Notes under the pieces: model-generated
The model's input: only the letters and a program-made list of their open reading frames with translations
Database searches by the model: none
Told to the model about the DNA's origin: nothing
Translations under genes and position numbers: made by a program
NCBI RefSeq assembly: GCF_030929615.1
Contig: NZ_JAVFVU010000027.1
Location: 1 to 64,000, forward strand
DNA from: Dyadobacter sp. LHD-138
GTDB taxonomy: Bacteria; Bacteroidota; Bacteroidia; Cytophagales; Spirosomataceae
Direction: 5' to 3'
DNA length: 64,000 bases
Part shown: positions 47,150 through 55,364 of the stretch, piece after piece
Position numbering within the stretch: the stretch's first letter is position 1
How the letters are laid out: every line of letters begins with the position of its first letter

Positions 47150-47773
47150 ATGATTACAGCACTCATCGACCGCAACATCATTCTGCGTACAGGACTTCAC
47201 ACCATATTGAGTAGAAATTTTCCGGATATGCTGATTCTGGATGCTGAATCAGTGGAATCTTTTGGCCGGGAGCATAGGGACTTACAACCTGATCTGGTTG
47301 TTTTTGCCCAACAAATGGAAATAGACATTACAAGTGAAATTGTGCAACTAAAGAATTTTTGCAAACCAGGTGCTATTATGGTTTACAATATCGTCTTTGA
47401 TGTGAAAGTGATACGGGAATATTTTAAAAATGGCGTTATAGGTTGTATTTCGAGAAGAATCAGTGAACCAGAACTTGTTAAATGTGTAACTGAGGTGTTG
47501 GACGGAAGGCGATACATAGGACAGGATTTTCAGGAGCTTATTTTGGAAGGAGCCCTTACAAACCCCTGGGCTCCAAAGACCGAAGGCAGACCTTTACTTT
47601 CTCCGCGAGAAAAGCAAATTGCTGTATACCTGAGCAATGGGTACAAAACAACATGGATCGCCAATGAACTGAAAAAAAAGCCATCGACAATCAGTACAAT
47701 AAAAATGAATATTTTTAGAAAACTCAGCATAGACAATGTTGTTGCATTAAGGCAGATTATTACGACTGCCTAA
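47150..47773 (+). CDS. LuxR-type regulator with degenerate receiver domain
   Basis: A 207-residue protein with an N-terminal receiver-like fold (TALIDRNIILRTGLHTILSR) and a C-terminal LuxR HTH (LLSPREKQIAVYLSNGYKTT, then WIANELKKKPSTISTIKMNI). At the usual phosphoacceptor position the sequence is DLVVFAQQME, with Ala in place of Asp, and the acidic pocket near the N-terminus has a single Asp (IDRN). It is therefore unlikely to be phosphorylated in the normal way. No kinase gene is adjacent. It follows the T9SS cluster after a terminator and may regulate it. Confidence 0.85.
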   Translation: MITALIDRNIILRTGLHTILSRNFPDMLILDAESVESFGREHRDLQPDLVVFAQQMEIDITSEIVQLKNFCKPGAIMVYNIVFDVKVIREYFKNGVIGCISRRISEPELVKCVTEVLDGRRYIGQDFQELILEGALTNPWAPKTEGRPLLSPREKQIAVYLSNGYKTTWIANELKKKPSTISTIKMNIFRKLSIDNVVALRQIITTA

Positions 47774-48161
47774 TCTTTCAGAAAATACCATCAGCCCCAG
47801 GTGATCGAAGAAAAAAAGTTCCTCCTTCTTTGTTCGCTGACCCGCATCAGGTAGCTAGCTGACCTGGCTATGTACGGCAGACAGGATCGGTCAGCAAGAA
47901 TGCGTATGTGGGGGAGCGAATGCTGGAGTCCTTGCGACAGCTAACGGTAATATCTTTCTGGGCTATAAATCGGGTTTAACAGTGCGGCCAGCAACCGGCT
48001 AATTATTCACGGCACCTGGGCTATCAACTGAATTCATTTAGAAAGTTATTTTTTACAAGCGGGCAACTGAATATAAAAGTACTCATCACACTCTCACAGG
48101 GCAGTCTCCCCGGAAAAATTCCGGAATTATTATAATGTTCAACTAAACTTAAACAACTGAC
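47774..48161. other. Gap with an adhesin-like coding remnant
   Basis: Near 47905-48000 the plus strand reads GANAGVLATANGNIFLGYKS, then GLTVRPATG and a stop, resembling the GxNAGxxA...NVFLGYxAG repeats of tail-fibre or collagen-like surface proteins. Nothing else recognisable. Probably debris. Confidence 0.3.
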
Positions 48162-48599
48162 ATGGCAAAAATCAATCCTTATATCAACTTTAAAGGGAAT
48201 TGCGAAGAGGCCTTTAATTTTTACAAATCCGTTTTTGGAGGAGAATTTTTATTTAGAGGTCGGTACAAAGACATGCCTCCATCTGAAAATGGTCAGTCGC
48301 ATGAAATAGATGGCGAAAAGATTATGCACATATCACTACCGGTTGGCCAAGAAACTTTACTGATGGGTAGTGACGTGGGAGGCGAATGGGCGAAAGATAC
48401 CATTGATGGAAACAATATCCAGATTTCGATCAGTGCTGGTAGCGAGCAGGAAGCAACGCAGCTTTTTAACGGATTGTCTGTGGGAGGAAGGATCAATATG
48501 CCTTTGGAAAGAACGTTCTGGGGGTCGTTTTTTGGTATGTTGACTGATAAATTCGGAATTAATTGGATGGTTGATTATGATTATAGATTGGATGGTTGA
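48162..48599 (+). CDS. PhnB-like VOC-family protein (glyoxalase fold)
   Basis: A 145-residue protein of the PhnB/DUF1428-like branch of the vicinal oxygen chelate superfamily: INPYINFKGNCEEAFNFYKS, VFGGEFLFRGRYKDMPPSEN, then GEKIMHISLPVGQETLLMGS, and FWGSFFGMLTDKFGINWMVD at the end. PhnB-like proteins often lack an assigned substrate. The gene stands alone with a good terminator after it. Length is normal for the family. Confidence 0.9.
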   Translation: MAKINPYINFKGNCEEAFNFYKSVFGGEFLFRGRYKDMPPSENGQSHEIDGEKIMHISLPVGQETLLMGSDVGGEWAKDTIDGNNIQISISAGSEQEATQLFNGLSVGGRINMPLERTFWGSFFGMLTDKFGINWMVDYDYRLDG

Positions 48600-48619
48600 T
48601 TACGATTGTAAGTAGCAGT

Positions 48620-48661
48620 GATAGCCTAACAAGATGAAATTGAAGTTTTGTTAGGGCTATC
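48620..48661 (+). terminator. Rho-independent terminator of the VOC gene
   Basis: GATAGCCTAACAA and TTGTTAGGGCTATC pair with a single bulged C, 20 bases after the stop codon, and are followed by CATTTTTTTT. Confidence 0.85.
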
Positions 48662-48873
48662 ATTTTTTTTAGTTTTCAATACCTTTTCGGCCGTGGGAAG
48701 TCAATCGTTGGTTTCAATTGAAGACGGTAGATTATAGCTTCTTGGGTCAACTCTAAAAGTAAATAGAAATAATTTGGGAACTCCAAGTGGCTTTGTCAAA
48801 AGATGTTGAAAAAATGTATCGCAAGTATGTCCTTGGTGCCTGTTTCTCTGACTCCTTGGAAGAACTTCGGATC

Positions 48874-49198
48874 TTACCTGTAATAGTTGAGACCTAATGC
48901 CTTTTTTAGAATTTCGCGATCAGTTTTTAAACGCTCATTTTCAGCACGTAGCTTAGCAACTTCAGCGGCCAGCTTTACTGACCTATCGTTGCTATTTTCC
49001 CCGGGAGTCGATTTTGTCTTTTTTGTTGCCATTCTTTTCCAACGATCAAGAACCGGGGTGGCGACCCACATTCTCGGCAATTCCAAATGCATCCGAGATA
49101 TCTTTTGCACTTCTGCCAGAAGTCAGCATTCTGATCACTTCCTGCTTAAAATCAGCATCGTAGCTCCTTCGAACCATAACTGGTTTTTTGTCTTTCAT
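48874..49198 (-). pseudogene. IS3-family transposase orfA, frameshifted
   Basis: From the ATG at 49198 the frame reads KDKKPVMVRRSYDADFKQEV, IRMLTSGRSAKDISDAFGIA and stops after ENVGRHPGS. Another frame continues as VLDRWKRMATKKTKSTPGEN and ends in the leucine-zipper helix KLRAENERLKTDREILKKAL typical of IS3-family OrfA. Thus the HTH and coiled coil are present but out of frame by a shift near 49070. The partner orfB does not follow in its normal place; its 3' end lies upstream instead. Confidence 0.82.
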
Positions 49199-49211
49199 TT
49201 TGCATCAAGAT

Positions 49212-49285
49212 GTGCAAAAATGTGTGCCGGTTTTTGGATCCACCTCAGGCTGAGGTGGTTCTGTTTTGGTTTACACTTTTGCGGG
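49212..49285. repeat. Abutted IS3 terminal inverted repeats with 3-bp spacer
   Basis: TGAGGTGG at 49251-49258 and its complement at 49240-49247 are separated by GGC (49248-49250). Reading outward from the spacer, both arms continue similarly to a shared TTTTGC about 30 bases out. The right arm follows the orfB stop codon and the left arm leads into the orfA start. Abutted ends with a 3-4 bp spacer are the signature of an IS3-family circle junction or tandem dimer. Confidence 0.7.
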
Positions 49286-49312
49286 TTAGTAAAATATTAA
49301 AAATCTCGATTC

Positions 49313-49645
49313 TCATCCGGTTTGTCGATGGTATTCGGCTTCAAAGGCAACTGGATTCAAATAGTTTAGAGAGGGCAAGGCCGCCGGCGCAGTGTAGCCT
49401 CCTGATATTGTAGTATCCGACAATGTATTCAAATAGAACGGATTTTAATTTTTTTAGACTCTCATCCGCCTTAAACCTGCTCTGGAACGACTAGGCCCAT
49501 GCATTTGCCGTACGGATCATCAGCACGAGACATACCGCTGGCGGACCGCTTTGTTTCAGCTTAAAAGTCCTGATCAGCTTCTTCATTTTGTACGACAGAT
49601 ATTGTCCATCACGATCAGATCGGGGTACCTGGCGATACACGATCA
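49313..49645 (-). pseudogene. IS3-family transposase orfB, decayed C-terminal part
   Basis: On the minus strand, several frames supply the end of an IS3 DDE transposase: SDRDGQYLSYKMKKLIRTFK, SRADDPYGKCMG, SVLFEYIVGYYNIRRLH and finally NPVAFEAEYHRQTG with a stop at 49313-49315. At least three frameshifts separate the pieces. It lies upstream of the orfA relic, the reverse of the normal order. Confidence 0.75.
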
Positions 49646-49866
49646 AACCTGGCTTTACCCGCCGCTTTAAAGCGCATTTTTTAAGGATTTTATCGAAGAT
49701 TGACTACTTTGAAATGGTGTATTTATTTGTTAACCAATTGATTGCTGTTGATTGTGCTCTCCGATTTTATATGGTCACATGGACTGAATGTTCGATGCTG
49801 GCATTCCAATAACGCCGGAAATGGTGAAGGTAGGATAAATGTTAAAAGAAAAATGATGGTGTTTTG

Positions 49867-50274
49867 TTAATGCCAGCTGCCAGAAATCGAGATGTTCATC
49901 TCTTCGTTTTCTATCTCCATCTCGATGGGAAAGATAATCTTGTACTGATCCATGTCGACTGTACAGGACCCGATTAAACCCGTGGAATCTCCCAGTAACT
50001 GAATGGAGTAGGATTCTGAGTAAAGCTTTGCGCTTAAAGAGGGGGGTACCGCTAACGTAACAGGCAATGGCAATTTGGTTGGATAGGTATCTGTTATCGC
50101 CAATGGTGTCTGCGCATTAATCCCATGAACGATGCGAAATGATAGATTTTGTGCGGGTAGATTTATGCTTTTGTAGGAATTCAGTTTAATTGTTTTCAAT
50201 TTAAACGTCTTATGATCTTTGTCACAGCCAACAAACAACAGGCCGGTCAGCACTGCTAAAAATAATTATTTCAT
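49867..50274 (-). pseudogene. Small lipoprotein with a stop at codon 3
   Basis: The frame from ATG at 50274 reads Met-Lys-stop and then LFLAVLTGLLFVGCDKD, a clean lipoprotein signal with Cys in the lipobox. The TAA at 50266-50268 stands where a Lys codon (AAA) is expected. The remaining 128-codon frame has beta-rich sequence (KTIKLNSYKSINLPAQNLSF, STGLIGSCTVDMDQYKIIFP) and is intact to its stop. If translated from an internal GTG the signal peptide would lose its charged tip. The family is unknown. Confidence 0.55.
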
Positions 50275-50615
50275 TTAATAGTACAATAATGATGTTTATG
50301 AAGCATTGCTTCATTGAATCATGGTACTGCGAAGCCGGATAAAATATTCTTGTTATTCTGGGGTACAAAGTTAGAAAAGGATGTAAGCTGTTTTTTCTTG
50401 AATCTGGCCATATTTTTAATCATTTCAGCCAAGTTGTAAATCGTGACAGAAATCCGGAATTTCATATACTTGCATGTATTCAGGGGAGATTAAATCAATC
50501 AAATAATTTCATCATGACCATGGATAAATTCCATCATTAGTCCTGTCATGGCCGGATTAATGGTTGTTAATTTGGCTTTCTCAAAACGTTTGTCAGATTG
50601 GTCAGAAAATTGAAA

Positions 50616-50822
50616 ATGATGAAAGAGCAAACCAGGTTAATCCGTAGTCAGGCAGAAAAATCTGCATTCAGGGAGCACGCTGTGCCACTTTATCTTACGT
50701 CAAGTTTTACTTTTGAAGATGCTCAGCATGGGACTGCGATATTTGCCGACGAGATAGACGCCAATGTATACTCCCGTTTCTCAAATCCAAACACATCCGA
50801 GTTCGTTCGGAAAGTTTGCTAA
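50616..50822 (+). pseudogene. N-terminal fragment of a trans-sulfuration enzyme (MetB/MetZ-like)
   Basis: KEQTRLIRSQAEKSAFREHA, VPLYLTSSFTFEDAQHGTAI and NVYSRFSNPNTSEFVRKVC match the start of PLP-dependent O-succinylhomoserine sulfhydrylase or cystathionine gamma-synthase up to the NPNT motif. A stop (TAA where a Leu codon TTA is expected) comes next, and beyond about 50830 the sequence is traJ on the other strand. Only the first 70 of about 390 residues remain; the PLP-binding Lys is lost. Confidence 0.8.
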
Positions 50823-50829
50823 ATGGAAA

Positions 50830-51092
50830 GAGATGTTAATGTAGCGGGCAATCCACGCGGTCAAAGTATGCTGAAACCCGTCAAAGACAGCGATCCCAAA
50901 AGCAATCGGTCCGATGACTGCCAGCACGATCAGATGAAAGGTCCGTATTGTATTGATACATAAAGCTGCCGATTCAAACACAACCCGGAGCACTTCGCTG
51001 AGCGCAGCCTTGATCGAGTTTCTGAAATTGTAAGACTGTTTGGACATGTAAAATTTGATGTCATTGGAGATGCCGTCAGTAAAACCCTCGGA
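50830..51092 (-). pseudogene. traJ: traJ fragment, C-terminal part (conjugative transposon protein)
   Basis: LSEGFTDGISNDIKFYMSKQ, SYNFRNSIKAALSEVLRVVF, and FGIAVFDGFQHTLTAWIARY match the second half of Bacteroidota TraJ (VirB6-like inner-membrane component of the mating apparatus). The N-terminal half lies at 52631-52940; the unassigned insertion sequence at 51095-52628 separates them. The extreme C-terminus is lost at the junction with the MetZ-like fragment. The two halves do not join in frame after removing the insertion, so traJ had probably decayed further. Confidence 0.8.
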
Positions 51093-51163
51093 TAGGCTGT
51101 CCAAAATTTGTTAATATTTTCCTTCATTTTTGCATCCATACCTTATCAAACGAGCCAATAGCG

Positions 51164-51889
51164 ATGTGCCTAAAAAAGATTGAAAGCGAGCTGAAAAAAA
51201 AAGAGAACGAGCTGCGGGAACTACGGAAAGAGAACCGGCAATTACGTTGCAAAATAAAAGAGCTTGCTGCCAGCAGCAGTGTGTGGAAGGATAAATTTCT
51301 TACGACCAAAAAAAAGCTAAAGATGCAGGCTTTACCCTGCTCGGGTTCAGTTACATCCAGGATTGACAGACATAAATATGACGCGCTGCTAGTGGATCTT
51401 TCTGTCAATATTTATGTACTGGGACGCAGCGGTTTCCGCCGGGTTGTCAGTATACTTTCCTATTTAAACAAGACGCTGCAATGGGACTTAAAGCAGCTGC
51501 CCTGTAAAAGTTCCGTGGAAAATTGGGTTCAGAAAGCCGGTTACCACATTTATGCCAACGTGGATGATGAAAAATACCAGGATGGTTATGGTATCATCGT
51601 CGATGAATGCATGGTAGTAGGCCAGGAAAGGATGCTGGCAGTGCTGGGCGTGCCGGCGGCTAAAACAGTCCCAACGGCCCTGAACTTAGGCGATGTAGAC
51701 ATATTGGCTTTAAAGGTAAAAACCAGCTGGGACGGTGCGGCCGTGGAAGCGATGGTGCAATCGGTTACTGAAAAAATGGGGAAACCCGCCCTGTATGCCA
51801 TCAGTGACGGGGCGACCAACCTTAGAATGGGGCTGTACAAAGCAGGCATACCCCGTATCTGTGACAGTGGGCACCAGCTTGCCTTGTGA
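51164..51889 (+). CDS. Putative transposase, N-terminal part (coiled coil and first DDE residues)
   Basis: A 241-residue frame. Residues 1-45 are a charged coiled coil (IESELKKKENELRELRKENR, QLRCKIKELAASSSVWKDKF). A helical domain follows with a conserved-looking VLGRSGFRRVVSILSYLNKT. The RNase-H-like core begins with DGYGIIVDECMVVGQERMLA (first acidic residue) and has AISDGATNLRMGLYKAGIPR (second acidic residue), ending CDSGHQLAL. Its TGA is overlapped by the GTG start of the next frame (GTGA), so the two may be coupled or may result from one frameshift in a single gene. Confidence 0.75.
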   Translation: MCLKKIESELKKKENELRELRKENRQLRCKIKELAASSSVWKDKFLTTKKKLKMQALPCSGSVTSRIDRHKYDALLVDLSVNIYVLGRSGFRRVVSILSYLNKTLQWDLKQLPCKSSVENWVQKAGYHIYANVDDEKYQDGYGIIVDECMVVGQERMLAVLGVPAAKTVPTALNLGDVDILALKVKTSWDGAAVEAMVQSVTEKMGKPALYAISDGATNLRMGLYKAGIPRICDSGHQLAL

Positions 51890-52599
51890 CTGAGCAGATC
51901 TATAAGCATGTGCCTGAATTTATCTCCTTCAATAAAGCCATGGCACTGTGCAAATTTAAGGAAGTTATGAAGCCCACAGCCTATTTGTTACCACCCAGGC
52001 AACGCAGCATAGCCCGCTTTATGAACCTGTCAAAGACCGTAAAATGGGCAGCCAGCATGCTGGGCATACAATCCGGTTTCAATGAAGACCAACAGAAAGC
52101 ATTTGACTTTTTAAACAGTTATAAAGGTCTGATCCGTGAACTTGGCATTGTTTTTGAGATGGTCAATGTGCTGCTGCGGATTTTGAAGAACGAAGGCCTG
52201 TGTTATGGCAGCATAGCCGCCTGTATCGAAAAATGCAGCCTTTACAACGGACCTATTTACCCGAAAATAGAGCGGTTAATCTGCCGTATCAAAGACTATC
52301 TGCAAGGCGAAAAAGAAAAATTGCCTGATAGCCAAACGCTATGGCATGTTTCGTCTGATGTGATAGAATCGCTTTTTGGCTTGTATAAAAGCCGGAAAGC
52401 AAGCAACAGTTTACATGGTGTAACCCCTTTTGCGCTATCGCTGCCATTGTTCACAAAAACACACAGAGAATCATCTACCATCCATTGCGATTTTAAACAG
52501 GCCTTGGAAAGTGTTTTTATGGCCAATTTAAAACAATGGAATACAGATAATCTCATTGTTAATCAGGTCAATAGAAGAATCCAAGCTTTCAAAAAGTGA
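51886..52599 (+). CDS. Putative transposase, C-terminal part (third acidic residue)
   Basis: A 237-residue frame starting with GTG within the stop of the preceding frame, moved by -1. It continues the same fold: VTEQIYKHVPEFISFNKAMA, a helical insertion, then WHVSSDVIESLFGLYKSRKA, where the Glu in DVIES is a likely third catalytic residue. It ends NQVNRRIQAFKK, 17 bases before the right terminal repeat. Whether both frames make one protein through frameshifting or the element is damaged cannot be told from one copy; the overlap has no obvious slippery heptamer. Confidence 0.72.
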   Translation: MTEQIYKHVPEFISFNKAMALCKFKEVMKPTAYLLPPRQRSIARFMNLSKTVKWAASMLGIQSGFNEDQQKAFDFLNSYKGLIRELGIVFEMVNVLLRILKNEGLCYGSIAACIEKCSLYNGPIYPKIERLICRIKDYLQGEKEKLPDSQTLWHVSSDVIESLFGLYKSRKASNSLHGVTPFALSLPLFTKTHRESSTIHCDFKQALESVFMANLKQWNTDNLIVNQVNRRIQAFKK

Positions 52600-52630
52600 A
52601 AGAACAAAAATAACTATTTTGGACAGCCTA

Positions 52631-52940
52631 GCCCTCGCAGTATCCATCCCCGTAGGTATATTTGAGCCACTTCTCGCGCGATCCCTTCTGATCATCACCC
52701 ACATATATCTCCCAGAATTTGGATGATTTAACGGCCTCTTCCTTCTTTTTTAAAAGCAGGGCAATGGCTTTGTCCGAATCCTGGACCATCCCTGAGGTTT
52801 CTCGGACGGTAGGAGAGAGCACCGCATTGAGAAGCGCGATCACCGAAGGGAAGATAAAGATGGCAAAACCCAGCACGAACGGACGGAAAAGCGGATAAAA
52901 GTCAATCGCTTCGACATTGGCAAGATGGCGCCAAACACGT
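52631..52940 (-). pseudogene. traJ: traJ fragment, N-terminal part
   Basis: RVWRHLANVEAIDFYPLFRP, FVLGFAIFIFPSVIALLNAV, LSPTVRETSGMVQDSDKAIA and FWEIYVGDDQKGSREKWLKY match the first half of Bacteroidota conjugative-transposon TraJ, with two membrane helices. The 5' end is lost at about 52940, where the sequence changes to the C-terminal part of a traG-like gene on the opposite strand. The 3' end is cut by the insertion sequence. Confidence 0.82.
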
Positions 52941-52947
52941 GAGGCGA

Positions 52948-53366
52948 TATACCAGCTTTCAGAACGTTTTGGCAAGATTATGCAGGACCGTACAAGTTAC
53001 TCCATCAACCGGACAGACACCTCGATCAGCCGGTCAAAGCAGCTTGATATGGCCATCCCGGCCTCCAAAATTGCCGGGCTTAGTTCTGGCGAATTTGTCG
53101 GCATGGTAGCCGATAACCCCGATGAGAAAATCGAGCTCAAAACCTTTCATGCTGAAATTATTAATGATCATAAGGCGATTGCAGCCGAGCAGCAGGCTTA
53201 CGTGCCCATCCCAGCAGTCAGAACGCTGGATGAAAATATGGTTAACCGAAATTACAATGAGATTCGTCAGGATGTTCAAAGTATTGCTGACAGCGAGCTC
53301 GAACGTATCCTGGAAGACCCCGGCTTAACACATTTGATTATTCAGAAAAATAGATCCAGATCCTAG
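52948..53366 (+). pseudogene. C-terminal fragment of a conjugative coupling protein (TraG/MobC-like)
   Basis: QLSERFGKIMQDRTSYSINR, TDTSISRSKQLDMAIPASKI, AGLSSGEFVGMVADNPDEKI and ELKTFHAEIINDHKAIAAEQ match the C-terminal quarter of the Bacteroidota type IV coupling ATPase (TraG/VirD4-like, MobC). The Walker motifs and all upstream sequence are lost. In an intact conjugative transposon this gene and traJ are not joined this way, so a deletion with inversion brought them together. Confidence 0.8.
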
Positions 53367-53406
53367 CTAAAACAAACCGAGTCATGAAATACGCAGCAGC
53401 AGATTT

Positions 53407-53580
53407 TGGTGCCTGTGACCACCTGAATACGGAAATCGAGATCATATAAAATCGAACATTGTAGTTAGATGTAAATGATTGATTAGTAAAAATAGGCTAG
53501 GGGTGGATGTTTTCTTGAAGTGGTCTTTCTGTCGCGGAATCCACTGCTCCCTGTATGCGAATTCTCCACCGAATACTACA
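53407..53580 (-). repeat. Element-end-like repeat, copy A
   Basis: GGTGCCTGTGACCACCTGAA and about 140 following bases (to GCGGAATCC at about 53545) recur at 54449-54590 in the same orientation with scattered differences. Just past it, ATGCGAATTCTCCACCG (to about 53571) carries, in complement, GGTGGAGAATTCGCATAC, close to the outer motif of the short inverted-repeat element at 4364-4520. The rest of the 53367-53758 gap has no recognised gene. Confidence 0.5.
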
Positions 53581-53758
53581 TAGTAAAAACAGAGGTAACA
53601 ATTGCGTGGATTGTCATAAGGTGTAACTGATTTTGACGGGATCGCAGTCCAAAATAATTCAAAAATTCACGATGTTATACAGGCATACCACCAATAGGCC
53701 CTATCCACTGATACATGCAAGGGAAGGAAATTTTGACTTATTTTGGTTTTGTACTACG

Positions 53759-54226
53759 CTACTCAGAGTAGTCATATTGAATTCTGACGTAAAAATCTTG
53801 ATCCCGACCTTTAGCCCAATCCCTTAACAACACATCGGATAGGATTTTTTTTAACCCTGGAAGTGAAGCTGATTTGGACAAATAACCAGTTGCTCCCCAT
53901 CTTCGTGCATTTTCGATTTCCTCTTCATCCCGTGAAGTGGAAAGAAAGAAAACGGGAATTTTGTCGGAATAAAACGTCCGGATCTCTACCAATGTCTCGA
54001 AACCATTTTTCACCGGCATATTGATATCCAGAAATATAAGATCCGGTGTAAGCGGGGCAATAATGCTCAGTGTATCCAGTAACTGTTGTCCGTTGCTGTG
54101 GACATACAAGTCGCTCCTGATACCAATTTGAGCAACAGCGTCCTTAAAAAGATCAATATCATCGTTGTCATCATCAGCAAGAAACAACAATCGATCATTG
54201 TACTGTGACTCATCTCGGCTAGTCAT
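53759..54226 (-). CDS. Single-domain CheY-like response regulator
   Basis: A 155-residue receiver domain only: RLLFLADDDNDDIDLFKDAV with the acidic pocket, LIFLDINMPVKNGFETLVEI with the phosphoacceptor Asp, VFFLSTSRDEEEIENARRWG with the conserved Ser/Thr, and GYLSKSASLPGLKKI with the Lys. This is the Rcp1-like group of stand-alone receivers that relay phosphate from hybrid or phytochrome-type kinases. No output domain and no adjacent kinase. It is intact although both sides are repeats and debris. Confidence 0.9.
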   Translation of the reverse strand: MTSRDESQYNDRLLFLADDDNDDIDLFKDAVAQIGIRSDLYVHSNGQQLLDTLSIIAPLTPDLIFLDINMPVKNGFETLVEIRTFYSDKIPVFFLSTSRDEEEIENARRWGATGYLSKSASLPGLKKILSDVLLRDWAKGRDQDFYVRIQYDYSE

Positions 54227-54448
54227 ATTCTCTGCTATTTAAGATTAACACATAAATTTTGAGCGACTGGAAGGGGCTTCAAATTTAACGGTAAAAGCAT
54301 TTTTCTCCAAACTTATTGGAAAAATCTAATATCCTTCTCTGTGAAATTAGGCTTCAAAAAAATATGATCTCTAGGATTGATTTTTCCATGTGGGGTACCG
54401 ATATTTTCAGTTCCTTTAAATGTTGCTCTACTGTGGTCTGAGTGGAAA

Positions 54449-54590
54449 TTTCGGTGCCTGTGACCACTTGAATACGGAAATCGAGGTCATGTAAAATCGG
54501 ATATTGCAATTGAATACAAATGATTGATTCATAAAGAAACACACTAAGGTCAAACTTTTTCTCAAAGTGGCCATTCTGTTGCGGAATTGA
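54449..54590 (-). repeat. Element-end-like repeat, copy B
   Basis: Second copy of the ~140-bp sequence at 53407, same orientation, ending TTGCGGAATT. The two copies bracket the response regulator gene. Apart from this repeat the 54227-54740 gap contains only unsupported short frames. Confidence 0.5.
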
Positions 54591-54740
54591 AGATCTTCCT
54601 GATTGTCAGATGGTTGAAGGTAGGGTTTTCGGTGTTTTCTGAGGTCAGGAAGGTCATGATTAATCAGGGCTCCACGTTGTATTGTCATACTTTTGGGTTT
54701 TCCCGAAACCATGATTTGTTTTACATAGCCGTTAATATTA

Positions 54741-54802
54741 CCGAATAACCTGAAAAGCCCCCAAGAGATTAGATACTCTTGGGGGCTTTTCAGGTTATTC
54801 GG
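54741..54802 (-). terminator. Very long perfect hairpin after the large T9SS gene
   Basis: A perfect 27-bp inverted repeat (54741-54767 and 54776-54802) with an 8-base loop. The inner stem has AAGCCCCCAAGAG/CTCTTGGGGGCTT with flanking A/T runs, fitting a terminator that works in both directions. It lies 14 bases after the stop codon of the minus-strand T9SS gene. Confidence 0.85.
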
Positions 54803-55364
54803 GTTCTATTTTGGTTTATTCGACAATAACGATCCGGATTGTTTTTTGCGAAGCTCCAGCAGTGACCTTGACTAAATAACCCCCAGTGGTTAGACCCTCT
54901 GTGGACAATTGGATACTTGTTGAATCGATGTATTTTTCAAGTATTTCCTTGCCGGCGGCATTGAATATTTTTACATATCCTGAGCCTTTGTAAGCGGGTA
55001 TCGAAATGTTTATGATTTCTCCTGCTGCCAGTACGGTTGGCCACGCAACTATAGCCGGCACATTCTCGAAGCGCACCGACCGGATGCTGCTGTAAGCATA
55101 AGTGCCATCAGTATCGATCATTTTTAACCGGTAGTAGAGCGTACCTGCCAGCATCGCTGCATTTCTGTCAATGAACTGGTAGTTGCCCGCTTTAAGGTCG
55201 TTGGACTCCTCGGTACCCACGTAGGCGAACTGCTTTGCATTGAGCGAACGTTCAATTTCATAGCGGTCGAAGTTTACCTGATCGGCCGCCTTCCATGTAA
55301 GCAAGACATCATTTTCCTGTGACATGGCCTGAAATGATATCAATCGCACCGGAAGGGCCGGATT

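Larger units (their letters stand above)
51095..52628 (+). mobile_element. Complete insertion sequence of unassigned family inserted in traJ
   Basis: The element is 1534 bp. Its ends are a perfect 13-bp terminal inverted repeat, GGCTGTCCAAAAT (51095-51107) and ATTTTGGACAGCC (52616-52628). TA flanks both sides (51093-51094 and 52629-52630), either a 2-bp target duplication or part of a 15-bp repeat. It carries two overlapping reading frames that together make a DDE-type protein of about 478 residues with an N-terminal coiled coil. Outside lie the two halves of traJ. I cannot place the TIR-plus-transposase combination in a standard IS family. Confidence 0.88.

Noticed and set aside
54741..54802. 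Long perfect palindrome as a mobile-element end
   Set aside because: Position 14 bases after a stop codon, an 8-base loop and flanking A/T runs fit a terminator better; no partner end was seen.
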